Source: Bifidobacterium callitrichidarum
GTDB lineage: Bacteria; Actinomycetota; Actinomycetes; Actinomycetales; Bifidobacteriaceae
Reading direction: 5' to 3'
Assembly (NCBI RefSeq): GCF_003129905.1
Contig: NZ_QFFM01000029.1
Coordinates: 1 to 41,039 of the forward strand
Length of the DNA: 41,039 nt
Shown here piece after piece: positions 16,004 to 24,480 of this stretch (its first letter is position 1; each line of letters begins with the position of its first letter). Position numbers and translations under genes: made by a program. A model generated the notes under the pieces. That model did not search any database, was not told the origin of the DNA, and saw only the letters and a program-made list of their open reading frames with translations.

Positions 16004-17263
16004 TCAGTCGGCGATGTCGATGTCGCCGAGCTCGTGGAAGCGCTTGGCGATGAGCTCCGGCGTGGTGTCGGAGATCCAGGCGGCCATGCCGGACTCGGAA
16101 CCGGCCAGGTACTTGATCTTGTTGGCGGCGCGGCGGAAGGAGAAGAACTGCAGGTTGAGGCGGTAGTTCTCACGGCGCTTGTCGTGGATCGGAGCCTGGT
16201 GCCAGGCGGCGATGTACGGCAGGTCCATGCCCTTGCCGTCGCCCTTGTCGAAGAAGGCGTTGCCGCGCTTGAGCAGGTGCGAGTACATGGAGGCCAGATC
16301 CCAGCGCTCGTCGTCGTTGAGCTCGTCGAGGGTAAGCACGTCGCGCACCGGGGCCACATGGACCTCGAGGGGCCAGCGGGCGGCGGCCGGCACGTAGGCG
16401 ACCCAGCTGTGGTTGCGCATCACGATACGTTCGCCGGCTTCGAGCTCGGCGTTCATGATGTCCTTGAGGAGGTTGCCGCCGGTCTTCTCGTGGTAGGCCT
16501 CGGTGTGCTGGAGTTCCTTCTCCATCTTCGGGGCGATGAACGGGTAGCAATAGACCTGGCCGTGCGGGTGGGCGAGGGAGACGCCGATCTCCTGGCCGTG
16601 GTTCTCGAACGGGAAGATCTGCTCGATGCCCTCCATCTTGGAGATCTCGGCGGTACGGAAGGCCCAGGCCTCCACCACGGTGCGCAGGCGGGAGACCGGC
16701 AGGTCGGCCGGCAGGCCGTGCTCGTTCGGGTCGAAGCAGATGACCTCGCAGCGGCCGGCGGCGAGCTTCTTCTCCCACAGCGGGTTGCCGTCCACGTAGG
16801 TCACGTCCTCGGAGACGCCGGGCACGCGCACCATCGACGGGAAGCGGTTTTCGAACACCACGACGTTGTAATCGGTGTCCGGCACCTCGCCGTCCTGGTA
16901 CGGGTCGCCGGGCTTGCGGGCGGCCAGCGGGTTGCCCTTGGCGGTGGCGCCGGGGCCGGCGGTGATCGGGCGGTTCATACGGGCGGTCGCCATCGGGATC
17001 CAGTCGCCGGTGAGCGGATCACGACGCATCTGCGGGGCGGCGTACGGCACTTCGTTGCCGTCGGCGTCCAGGTGCGGGGCGAAGCGGTAGGCCAGCGGGC
17101 GCGGATCCTTGAGCTCGCGGGTCTTGGCGCCGGAGACGTACTCCGGATCGTCGTCCAGGTAGAAGAAATCACGGCCGTCGGCGAGCGTCGTCGGCGTGAT
17201 GCGGATGTGCTTCTTCGCGTACTCCCCAGGGGTGTAGTTGGCGAAATCAGCCATGGGTGTCAC
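16004..17263 (-). CDS. galT: Galactose-1-phosphate uridylyltransferase
   Basis: Exchanges UMP between UDP-glucose and galactose-1-phosphate in the Leloir pathway. The 419-residue protein has the active-site motif HPHGQ (in LAHPHGQVYCYPF), with the histidine that forms the covalent uridylyl intermediate, and the upstream FENRFPS and FENHGQEIG segments. The start is GTG at 17263, which overlaps the TGA stop of the DeoR gene by 4 nt (GTGA). GAGGA lies 6-7 nt upstream, whereas the alternative ATG at 17254 is about 15 nt from it. The overlap implies translational coupling to the regulator. Confidence 0.96.
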   Translation of the reverse strand: MTPMADFANYTPGEYAKKHIRITPTTLADGRDFFYLDDDPEYVSGAKTRELKDPRPLAYRFAPHLDADGNEVPYAAPQMRRDPLTGDWIPMATARMNRPITAGPGATAKGNPLAARKPGDPYQDGEVPDTDYNVVVFENRFPSMVRVPGVSEDVTYVDGNPLWEKKLAAGRCEVICFDPNEHGLPADLPVSRLRTVVEAWAFRTAEISKMEGIEQIFPFENHGQEIGVSLAHPHGQVYCYPFIAPKMEKELQHTEAYHEKTGGNLLKDIMNAELEAGERIVMRNHSWVAYVPAAARWPLEVHVAPVRDVLTLDELNDDERWDLASMYSHLLKRGNAFFDKGDGKGMDLPYIAAWHQAPIHDKRRENYRLNLQFFSFRRAANKIKYLAGSESGMAAWISDTTPELIAKRFHELGDIDIAD

Positions 17264-18063
17264 TCACTTTCCTCATTGGTCTCGCTCTGGTGGGCCAGCA
17301 CGAGTTCCTTGACCAAATCCTTTGTTTTGGCGGCGGAGTCGGGATCGAGACCGTCGTCGGTGATGACCGTGTCCACCTGATCGAAGCGCGCGAACAGGGA
17401 CAACGACGTGCAGCTCCACTTGGTGTGGTCGGTCAAAACTATGGTGCGATCGGCGATGTCCATCATCGCCATATCGGTTGCGGCCTCCAGCGAGTTCGGC
17501 ATGAGGAAGCCGCGGGGAATCGACACCGAGTGGGTGCCGAGGAATACGGTGTTCACGCGCAGGGAGGCCACCACCTTGTCGGCGATGGGGCCCACGAGCG
17601 AGTTGGATCGGGTGATCACGCCGCCGGTCACGATCACCTCGACGTCCTTGGATTCGAGCGCCTGCACCAGTTCGGCCACGGGGATCGAATTGGTCAGGAT
17701 CGTGATGCCGCTGGACTGCTGCGATTCGAGCAGATGCTGGGCGAACACGTACGCCGTGGTGCCGCCGCCGATGGCGATCACGTCGCCGGGGGCCACGTAC
17801 TTGACGGCCTCCTGCGCGATGGCATCCTTGAGCCCGATGTCCATTTGGGACTTGACGGAGAAGAGCGGCTCGCTCAACAAGGTGCTGGTGGTCACGGCAC
17901 CGCCATGGACGCGCTTGAGCAGACCCTTGTCCGCCAGCTCGGCGATGTCACGACGGATGGTCATCGCTGACACACCCAGCTCCTTCGAGAGCGCGGTGAT
18001 GCGTACGGCACCGCGCGTACGCAGCCTGCTCAGGATCAGGTGCTGACGTTGTGACGAAATCAT
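17260..18063 (-). CDS. DeoR-family transcriptional regulator of the gal genes
   Basis: Sugar-responsive repressor type. The 267-residue protein has an N-terminal winged helix (residues 4-57; ELGVSAMTIRRDIAELADKG is the DeoR recognition segment) followed by a phosphosugar-binding DeoRC domain (IAIGGGTTAYVFA, TNSIPVAEL, VTGGVITRSNSLVGPIA). It is the first gene of the galT-galK operon and its stop overlaps the galT start, so galactose metabolism is the likely target, possibly with autoregulation. The start MISSQRQ at 18063 is preferred, because a TTGTTT-17 bp-GATAAT promoter ends 6 nt before this ATG. That would give a leaderless mRNA. The longer frame to 18081 begins inside the promoter. Confidence 0.92.
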   Translation of the reverse strand: MISSQRQHLILSRLRTRGAVRITALSKELGVSAMTIRRDIAELADKGLLKRVHGGAVTTSTLLSEPLFSVKSQMDIGLKDAIAQEAVKYVAPGDVIAIGGGTTAYVFAQHLLESQQSSGITILTNSIPVAELVQALESKDVEVIVTGGVITRSNSLVGPIADKVVASLRVNTVFLGTHSVSIPRGFLMPNSLEAATDMAMMDIADRTIVLTDHTKWSCTSLSLFARFDQVDTVITDDGLDPDSAAKTKDLVKELVLAHQSETNEESE

Positions 18064-18098
18064 ACGAACATTATCGCACACAAAAACTCACAAAACAA
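18063..18098 (-). promoter_or_regulatory. Promoter of the DeoR-galT-galK operon, leaderless
   Basis: TTGTTT (18098-18093), 17-bp spacer, GATAAT (18075-18070), then 6 nt to the ATG. The predicted transcription start coincides with the A of the start codon at 18063. No Shine-Dalgarno sequence precedes the gene. Confidence 0.7.
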
Positions 18099-18293
18099 AC
18101 CGGCCTGAGCGTTTTGAGGACAAAATCCTGAAATTCTTGTACTTTTCCTCGCCGAATCACGGCACGATCCCCCGAAATCGCGCAAAATCGCACATTTCTC
18201 GGGGGCATCAGGACATCGGGCCGCACAAACCGGCAGCCCGATACCGGTTCCACGGCGCATGACCCAGGTCCGTCCGGCATGCGGAACCCGTGA

Positions 18294-18307
18294 GACAATA
18301 GGAGTCA
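18294..18307 (+). promoter_or_regulatory. -10 element at the dihydroorotate dehydrogenase start
   Basis: GACAAT (18294-18299) is followed by 7 nt and the ATG. An AGGAG sequence lies only 2 nt from the ATG, too close for ordinary Shine-Dalgarno use. A leaderless or near-leaderless mRNA fits better. Confidence 0.4.
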
Positions 18308-19455
18308 TGACCTACGTTTCGCAAAGCTTCTGGCATGATGCCGTCAACAAAGCCACCACCGACCTCTTCACCTTCGGCTATAAGCACATCATCAAGCCGA
18401 ACTTCGTATTCAATCATCGCCCGGACGAGGCGCACGACCAGATGATCGCCTTCTGCTCCGCGGTCAGGCACATGCCGCCGCTGCTGTGGGCCGAACGCAC
18501 GATGCTCGACTACACGGATCCGATTCTGGAGACGCAGGTGATGGGCGTGGACTTCAGCAACCCGTTCGGCCTGTCCGCCGGCCTGGACAAGAACTGCGAG
18601 ATGCCCGTGCTGCTGGACAACGCCGGCTTCGGCTTCGAAACCGTGGGTTCCACCACCGCCCGCCCATGCCCCGGCAACGCCAAGCCGTGGTTCCACCGTC
18701 TGCCCGAATACGATTCGATGATGGTGCATGTGGGATTGGCCAACATCGGCTCGGACAAGGTCATCGAGCGCGCGGAGAAGGCCTGGACGCAGGCCCGCCA
18801 GATGCAGGTGTCCGTCTCCATCGCCCGCACCAACGACGCGCTGTGCGGCGATCTGGACGAGGGCATCGAGGATTACTGCATCTCGATGCGCCGGGCCGCC
18901 GGCCGCACGGCGATGGTGGAGGTGAACGTCTCCTGCCCGAACACGCACGTGGGCGAGCCGTTCACGTCCTCCCCCGAGGCGCTCGACCGCCTGTTCACCG
19001 CGCTGGACAAGATCGACCGTCCCCAGCCCACGCTGGTCAAGATGCCGTTGAACAAGCCATGGCCGGAGTTCAAGGAGCTGCTGGACGTGCTGGCCGAGCA
19101 CAATGTGCAGGGCGTCTCGCTGGCCAACCTGCAGAAGGACCGCACCGGTCTCGAGATTCCGCGCGACTGGGAGGGAGGTCTCTCCGGCGGCCCGTGCGCC
19201 GTGGCCAGCACCGAACTGGTGCGCAACGTGTACCGCGACTACGGTGACCGTTTCGCCATCGCCGGCATCGGCGGCGTCTTCACTCCGGAGCAGGCCTATG
19301 CCAAGATCCGCGCCGGCGCGAGCTTGGTCATGTTCATCAGCTCGCTGATGTACCGCGGCCCGCAGCAAATCACCGTGTTGAAGCGCGGACTGGCCGAACT
19401 GCTGCGCCGCGACGGCTTCGAGCACGTCGCCGACGCCGTCGGCGTGGATGCGTGA
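18307..19455 (+). CDS. pyrD: Dihydroorotate dehydrogenase
   Basis: FMN enzyme oxidising dihydroorotate to orotate in pyrimidine synthesis. The 382-residue protein has the flavin segments NPFGLSAGLDKN near residue 85, GFGFETVGSTTARPCPGN, VEVNVSCPNTHVGEPF, a KMPLNKPW segment, and the C-terminal GIGGVFTPEQAYAKIRAGA phosphate site. An N-terminal extension of about 60 residues resembles the membrane-associating helices of class 2 (quinone) enzymes. The catalytic-base position is Cys210 (in NVSCPN), whereas class 2 enzymes usually carry Ser (NISSPN) and class 1 enzymes Cys. The electron acceptor is therefore uncertain. It stands alone, divergent from the gal operon. Confidence 0.85.
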   Translation: MTYVSQSFWHDAVNKATTDLFTFGYKHIIKPNFVFNHRPDEAHDQMIAFCSAVRHMPPLLWAERTMLDYTDPILETQVMGVDFSNPFGLSAGLDKNCEMPVLLDNAGFGFETVGSTTARPCPGNAKPWFHRLPEYDSMMVHVGLANIGSDKVIERAEKAWTQARQMQVSVSIARTNDALCGDLDEGIEDYCISMRRAAGRTAMVEVNVSCPNTHVGEPFTSSPEALDRLFTALDKIDRPQPTLVKMPLNKPWPEFKELLDVLAEHNVQGVSLANLQKDRTGLEIPRDWEGGLSGGPCAVASTELVRNVYRDYGDRFAIAGIGGVFTPEQAYAKIRAGASLVMFISSLMYRGPQQITVLKRGLAELLRRDGFEHVADAVGVDA

Positions 19456-19469
19456 CTTCACCCATGTTT

Positions 19470-19519
19470 GGCTCCCCTCTCTGAGGGGAGCTGTCGAACG
19501 CAGTGAGACTGAGGGGAGC
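19470..19519 (+). repeat. 48-bp intergenic repeat, copy 2
   Basis: Direct orientation, immediately after the pyrD stop, with a slightly altered second stem (TGTCGAACGCAGTGAGACTG). It forms a head-to-head pair with the next copy across a 19-bp spacer. Confidence 0.85.
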
Positions 19520-19538
19520 ACCACGAATAACCCGTAGT

Positions 19539-19689
19539 ACTCCCCTCAGTCAGCTTCGCTGACAGCTCGTCCCGCAATTACGGACAGGCTACGCCAGCAC
19601 TCTCTTAGCTCGACTGCCGTCTCGCACATTGTCTGCAAACAGCACACCGTGCTGTTTGCTTTACGACAATGTCCTCAGAGAGGGGAGCC
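19539..19689 (-). repeat. 48-bp intergenic repeat, copy 3, interrupted by about 104 bp
   Basis: The first 30 bp (19539-19568) and last 17 bp (19673-19689) match an inverse-orientation copy. Between them lie about 104 bp that no other copy contains. The interruption starts and ends with GTCC, and it contains a strong hairpin. Confidence 0.75.
19569..19672. mobile_element. Small insertion inside a 48-bp repeat, with large hairpin
   Basis: About 104 bp, non-coding. It contains 11-bp arms GCAAACAGCAC/GTGCTGTTTGC (19635-19645, 19649-19659), enclosed by ACATTGT/ACAATGT (19626-19632, 19666-19672). The left end holds GTCCCGCAATTACGGAC, found with one change at 14560-14576. It looks like a miniature non-autonomous element or a terminator cassette, but no clear target duplication beyond GTCC is seen. 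Confidence 0.45.
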
Positions 19690-19703
19690 AAAATCACAAG
19701 GAA

Positions 19704-21041
19704 TTAGTACGCACCGGTCACGTACTGCGGGGCATACGGGGCCTCGGCCGTGGGCACGCCGAGCTTGCTGGCGGCACGCAACGGCCAGGACGGGTCGCGC
19801 AACGCCGCGCGGCCGATCTCCACGGCATCCGCCTGTCCGCGTGCGAGGATCTTGGCGGCCTGCTTGGGCTTGGTGATGAGCCCGACCGCGGTCACCGGCA
19901 CATCGGCCTTGAGCCGCACCTGCTCCGAGAACGGCACCTGATAGTCGGGTTTGACCGGAATGGACACGCCGGACACCATACCGCCAGTGGACACGTCCAC
20001 CAAATCGACGCCATGCTCCTTGAGTACCTTGCTCAGCGCGATGGTCTGGTCAAGGTCCCATCCGCCTGCGGCCCAGTCGGTGGCCGAGACACGCACCAAT
20101 ACCGGCATCTCCTGCGGCACCGTACCACGCACGGCATCTACCACTTCCACTAGGAAACGCGAACGGCCGTTCAGATCGCCGCCGTATTCATCTTCACGTT
20201 CGTTGATGAGCGGGTCGAGGAACTGGGAGATCAGGTAACCATGCGCCGCATGGATCTCGATGGCCTGGAAGCCCGCCGCCACCGCACGGCCGGCGGCCGC
20301 GGCGAACGCCCCCACCAGACCGTGAATCTCATCCACGGACAGCGCGCGCGGCGTATTCAATCCACCGAAGGCGATCGGCGAGGGTGCCACGGTGGGCCAG
20401 CCACCGGCCTCTTCGGGCACGCTCTGGCCTTCATACCCCACGGCGAAGCAACCGGTCGACGCCTTGCGGCCGGCATGGTTGAGCTGGACGGCGGGCACGG
20501 CACCGGCCTCGCGGATACCGTCCACGATCCAGCGCCAGGCATCGATCTGGCCGTCCTCCCACAGGCCCACGTCGCACGGGGAGATACGCCCCTCCGGCGC
20601 CACGGCGGTGGCCTCGGCGATAATCATGCCGAATCCGCCGAATGCGCGGGAGACATAATGCTGGTAGTGGAACGGCGTGGGACGGCCGTCGCGCGCGAAC
20701 GCGGAATACGTGCACATCGGCGGCAGCCAGATGCGGTTGCGCACGGTCAGGCCACGCAGCGTCATCGGCGTGAACAGTCCGGGACGGTTTTTCTTGGCGT
20801 TCTTGTCTTCCTTGGCCACGGCCTTGCCTTTCTTCTTGCCGGACTTGGCGTCCGGCCCTTCCACCGGCTTACGCTTGCCGGACTTGGTCTTCACTGAGGA
20901 TTGCGGCGCTCCCCCATTCGCCGAATTCTTCCCGGACTTCGCCGAGGCGGCCTCGGTGACCGCCTTCAGCTCCGGCAAGTCAAACCCCCGGAAATCGAAA
21001 TTCTCGTGCTTGAGATCATCATGCTGATCGGTGTCGTTCAT
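19704..21041 (-). CDS. Old yellow enzyme-type NADH:flavin oxidoreductase (YqjM-like)
   Basis: FMN-dependent ene-reductase of the thermophilic-like/YqjM class. The TIM-barrel core begins near residue 85 (LFTPMTLRGLTVRNRIWLPPM) and has the class-typical Cys in PPMCTYSA, the substrate-binding pair in QLNHAGRKA, and AAHGYLISQFLDP. The 445-residue length exceeds the roughly 340-residue family norm. The extra about 85 N-terminal residues are acidic first, then Lys-rich with repeated KSGK-type units, and look disordered. Start 21041 has GGGGAG upstream. The natural substrate is unknown; conjugated enones are typical in vitro for the family. Confidence 0.9.
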   Translation of the reverse strand: MNDTDQHDDLKHENFDFRGFDLPELKAVTEAASAKSGKNSANGGAPQSSVKTKSGKRKPVEGPDAKSGKKKGKAVAKEDKNAKKNRPGLFTPMTLRGLTVRNRIWLPPMCTYSAFARDGRPTPFHYQHYVSRAFGGFGMIIAEATAVAPEGRISPCDVGLWEDGQIDAWRWIVDGIREAGAVPAVQLNHAGRKASTGCFAVGYEGQSVPEEAGGWPTVAPSPIAFGGLNTPRALSVDEIHGLVGAFAAAAGRAVAAGFQAIEIHAAHGYLISQFLDPLINEREDEYGGDLNGRSRFLVEVVDAVRGTVPQEMPVLVRVSATDWAAGGWDLDQTIALSKVLKEHGVDLVDVSTGGMVSGVSIPVKPDYQVPFSEQVRLKADVPVTAVGLITKPKQAAKILARGQADAVEIGRAALRDPSWPLRAASKLGVPTAEAPYAPQYVTGAY

Positions 21042-21115
21042 CGCTCCCCTTCGTTGGTCGGCCGTCCCCGGCGGCCTGTGGACAGGACTGACCATATAGT
21101 CCCTAGATATTGTAG

Positions 21116-21149
21116 AACGGGCGCCGTCTGAAAGACGAACGCCCGTTAA
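21116..21149. terminator. Terminator hairpin between PBP and OYE genes
   Basis: AACGGGCG and CGCCCGTT with an inner CGTCT/AGACG stem around GAA. It follows the PBP stop on the minus strand at about 45 nt. The T-run is weak on that strand (TTCT), so function as an intrinsic terminator is likely but not certain. Confidence 0.6.
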
Positions 21150-21194
21150 CTACGTAATTTTTTCACCGCCGAATCAGCCGGCCGCCAGCATCAC

Positions 21195-23564
21195 TCACTG
21201 GCCACTGTTGGTCTGGCCGCCGTTGTTCTGGCTCTGATTCTGGTTCTGGCCGTTGTTCTCAGTGCCCGGCGTGGTGTTGGTGGTGCCACCGTTGTTGGTC
21301 TGGTTCTGCTGGCCGTTCGTGGTGGTCTGACCCTGACCGTTGTTGGTGGTCGTGCTGTTCTGGTTGTTGTTAGTCGTGCTTTGCGGCACGCTGTATTCAC
21401 GGCCGCCGATGCCGTAGTACTTGCCCGTGGCAGTGTACTTGGAAGACGGCGTGCCATAGTCGTTGTCTACCGGCAACTGCTTCTTGTCCGCATAGGCGTT
21501 GAGGAAGTTGCGTACGGCCGGGGCCGGGATCATCGAACCATCCCAGACGCTTTCGTACACACCGTTGATGGTCATGTTGGCGATGCGGTTGGCGTACGGG
21601 TTCTGCGCGTCGCCGGCCACGGCGAACGTGGCGATCTGGTTCGGGATGAACGATCCTGCCGAAATCGCCAGATCGTCGCTCGTACCGGTCTTACCGAACG
21701 ACTTGCGGCCATTGTTGAGCTGGAACGCGAAACCGGCACCGTCCGACCTGACCACACCCTGGTTCAGCGTGTAGGCCAAGGTCTGGATGATGTCCTTGTC
21801 CACCGCCTGGTGGCAATTGGCGGACGGCACCTTGAGGTCGTTGCCGTCCTTGTCCGTTACCTTTTTCAGGGCGATCGGGCTGCACTGCACGCCGTTGGAG
21901 GCGTACACCGCGAAGATGCTGGCCATGGTCAGCGGGGAGACGTTGACCGAACCGATCATCATGGACGGGGTGTACTGGGCGGTCTTGTCGATGGTCTCGC
22001 CGGTGGCGGCATCGTGGTAGCCCACCTCGGTGGCTGTGTCCGCCACCTTGCAGAGCTTCAGGATGGTACCCATCGAGGCCTGCGTGGTGTTGTGGGAGCG
22101 GACCAGACCGAGGAACGGGCTTTCAGGGTTCACCGTACCGGAGCCCAGCGCGTTCTGCACACTCCAGGAATCCGCGCCGCCGGTGTAGTTGCTGCAGGCG
22201 AAGTCCGTGGTCGGGTAAAGCGTCGTGGTCTGGAGGTTGTCGTTGATGGAATGGCCGGCTTCCATCCATGCGATGAGGTTGATCGGCTTCCAGGACGAGC
22301 CGATGGTCCAGCCGGAGCCGCCGCCGTCCGCGAGGTCGACCGCGAAGTTCTGTCCGGACTTGGTCGGGTCATTGTCCGCGGCGGAGGTGGCGTCATAGTA
22401 GCGGTTGAGACCGAAGCCCAGTACTTCGCCGGTACCCGGTTTGACCGAGGCCATGGCGATCTCCATGCCGCTGGCATCGTTGGCGGGGATGGCGTTGCGC
22501 GCGGCCTCCATCATCTGCGCGTTGGCGTCCACGTCAAGCGTGGTCACGATCTTCAGGCCGCCCTCCTGGAGGAGCTTGTTGCGCTCGGCGCGGGTCTTGC
22601 CGAATTCCTTGGAGTTCTGGATGCGGTGCACCACGAAGTCGCAGAAGAAGGCGTAGTCGCCGGTGTCCTGGCAGCCCACGTTCACGCTCTGCGGGTTGAG
22701 GGTGTCCTTGAGCGGGGTGTTCACGGCCTCGTCATACTGCTTCTGGGTGATGTACTCTTCCTGCAGCATGAGCTTGAGCACGATGTTGCGCTGATTCTGG
22801 CTTTCCTTGAGGTTCGCCTCGATGAGCGGGTCGTACTTGTTCGGGTTCTTGGTGATTGCCGCGATGGTGGCGGACTGCACCACGTTGAGGTCCGCGGCGG
22901 ACACGCCGAAGTAACGCTGGGCGGCGGTCTCCACACCGTACGTGTTCACGCCGAACTGGGCGATGTTGAGGTAGCCCTGCAGGATTTCGGGCTTGGTGTA
23001 CTTCTTCTCCATCTGCACGGAGATGAGCATCTCACGCACCTTGCGGGCGATGGTGTCCTCGGTGGCGTGGTACTGCGCGATCGAGTCGTCGTCCTCGATG
23101 GCCTGCATGAGGAGCACGTTCTTGACGTACTGCTGGGTCAGGGAGGAACCGCCCTGCTGGCTGTTCTTCAGCATGTAGGTCTGTACGAAGGCGCGCATCA
23201 CGCCCTGCACGTCGATGCCGGCGTGGGTCCAGAATCGGCGGTCCTCACGAGCGACCACGGCCTGCTGCATGGTTTTGGAGATCTTGCTCAGCGGCACCAC
23301 GATGCGGTTCTGGTTGTAGAACGTGGCGATCACGGTCTTGCCGTCGTTCGCGTACATGATGGACTTCTGCGGCAGGCTGGTCACATCGAAGTCCACGTTC
23401 TCCACCTTCAGCGAGGGGATCACGGCCTTGGCTGCGTTGTTGGCGGCGAACACGCCCGGCACGAGCAGCACGCTGGCCACCACGCCGCCGGAGACGGCGA
23501 GCATGATGTAGGCCAGCAGGAGAACAAGCACACGATGGACTGTGAGGGACTTCTTTTTGGGCAT
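21195..23564 (-). CDS. Class A penicillin-binding protein (bifunctional transglycosylase/transpeptidase)
   Basis: Polymerises and cross-links peptidoglycan at the outer membrane face. The 789-residue protein has one N-terminal membrane anchor (about 10-40), a GT51 transglycosylase domain with EDRRFWTHAGID near 110 and the SSLTQQYVKN segment, then a transpeptidase domain with SxxK (SSWK near 421), SxN (SHN near 491) and KTGT (near 625). The last about 70 residues are almost only Asn, Gln, Thr, Gly and Ser, a long flexible tail. Two starts are possible (23564 or 23573, three residues longer); neither has a clear Shine-Dalgarno sequence. TAGAAT lies 7 nt before 23564, which favours that start. 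Confidence 0.95.
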   Translation of the reverse strand: MPKKKSLTVHRVLVLLLAYIMLAVSGGVVASVLLVPGVFAANNAAKAVIPSLKVENVDFDVTSLPQKSIMYANDGKTVIATFYNQNRIVVPLSKISKTMQQAVVAREDRRFWTHAGIDVQGVMRAFVQTYMLKNSQQGGSSLTQQYVKNVLLMQAIEDDDSIAQYHATEDTIARKVREMLISVQMEKKYTKPEILQGYLNIAQFGVNTYGVETAAQRYFGVSAADLNVVQSATIAAITKNPNKYDPLIEANLKESQNQRNIVLKLMLQEEYITQKQYDEAVNTPLKDTLNPQSVNVGCQDTGDYAFFCDFVVHRIQNSKEFGKTRAERNKLLQEGGLKIVTTLDVDANAQMMEAARNAIPANDASGMEIAMASVKPGTGEVLGFGLNRYYDATSAADNDPTKSGQNFAVDLADGGGSGWTIGSSWKPINLIAWMEAGHSINDNLQTTTLYPTTDFACSNYTGGADSWSVQNALGSGTVNPESPFLGLVRSHNTTQASMGTILKLCKVADTATEVGYHDAATGETIDKTAQYTPSMMIGSVNVSPLTMASIFAVYASNGVQCSPIALKKVTDKDGNDLKVPSANCHQAVDKDIIQTLAYTLNQGVVRSDGAGFAFQLNNGRKSFGKTGTSDDLAISAGSFIPNQIATFAVAGDAQNPYANRIANMTINGVYESVWDGSMIPAPAVRNFLNAYADKKQLPVDNDYGTPSSKYTATGKYYGIGGREYSVPQSTTNNNQNSTTTNNGQGQTTTNGQQNQTNNGGTTNTTPGTENNGQNQNQSQNNGGQTNSGQ

Positions 23565-23693
23565 GCGGCCCATTCTAAAGGTGCCGCCCTACCAACCCGT
23601 GTTTCACTTCAGCCTTACGGACATATCATCACAAGAACCGCACCAGCATAGGATTCGCTGAATATTCGCCGAATGCGGCTATCGGCTTCGGGC

Positions 23694-24413
23694 CTATCGC
23701 CGCGAGCGCCGAATCAGCATGCCAGGCTGGAAGATGATGATGGACCGGCCGTCGCGCGCGATCCAACCGCGGTTCGAGAAGTCCATGAGCGCCTTGTTCA
23801 CCGTCTCGCGGCTGGAGCCCACCAGCTGGGCCAACTCCTCCTGGGTCAGGTCGTGCGGCACCTTGAGTCCCTGCTCCACCGGCTCGCCGAACCGGGATCC
23901 CAGGTTGAGCAGCGTCTTGGCGAGTCGGGCCGGCACATCCATGAACACCAGATCGGAGATGCGTTCATTGTTGGCACGCTGACGGTTGGCCATGACCTGC
24001 AGCATGTCGATGGCCACGCGCGGATGCTCGTCCAACCACGCGAACAGGGCGTCATGTTCCAGCCAGACCACGCGCGTGCCATGGCTCATGGCCACGGCGG
24101 ATGCGGTGCGGGGGCCTCCGTGCGGGTCGAACACGGGAATCTCACCCAGCACCTCGCCGGGCGCATGGATGGACAACAGTTGCACGCGATCGTCCGAGGA
24201 AGTGCGGATCAGCTTGACGCGCCCCTGCTCCAGCAGGTACATGCGGTGGTCGGTATCGCCTTCGGAGAAGATGTAGTCGCCCTTGTCATACACCGCGCGC
24301 CTCAGGTGCGGCAGCAACTCCTCGGCCTCGGTGGGAGAAACCTGCTTGAACAACGCCGTGTGCAGAAGGATGTTCTCCTCGTCGGCAAAAGCGTTCGGCG
24401 TATCCAAGCTCAT
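23694..24413 (-). CDS. Crp/Fnr-family transcriptional regulator
   Basis: 239 residues: a cyclic-nucleotide-binding fold at about 20-135 (GDYIFSEGDTDHRMYLLEQG, GEVLGEIPVFDPHGGPRTASA), a dimerisation helix, and a winged helix at about 165-235 (LTQEELAQLVGSSRETVNKAL). It resembles the actinobacterial GlxR/Crp group, and the GEIPVF...PRTASA segment fits a phosphate-binding cassette. There are no cysteine clusters, so it is not Fnr-like. The start at 24413 has AAGGA 7-8 nt upstream. It lies 67 bp after the lipoate ligase gene on the same strand. The regulon cannot be inferred from the window. Confidence 0.92.
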   Translation of the reverse strand: MSLDTPNAFADEENILLHTALFKQVSPTEAEELLPHLRRAVYDKGDYIFSEGDTDHRMYLLEQGRVKLIRTSSDDRVQLLSIHAPGEVLGEIPVFDPHGGPRTASAVAMSHGTRVVWLEHDALFAWLDEHPRVAIDMLQVMANRQRANNERISDLVFMDVPARLAKTLLNLGSRFGEPVEQGLKVPHDLTQEELAQLVGSSRETVNKALMDFSNRGWIARDGRSIIIFQPGMLIRRSRR

Positions 24414-24480
24414 CGCACCATCCTTGCCTTATCGTGGGCCGTCGTCGGCTGTCCGTCATATTGTAGCGCGTCCGCCCTGT

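Noticed and set aside
19629..20153. 174-residue open frame starting in the hairpin insertion
   Set aside because: Mostly antisense to the OYE gene; no ribosome site or family features.
21381..23651. 756-residue open frame antisense to the PBP
   Set aside because: Shadow frame with low-complexity Val/Gly/His composition.
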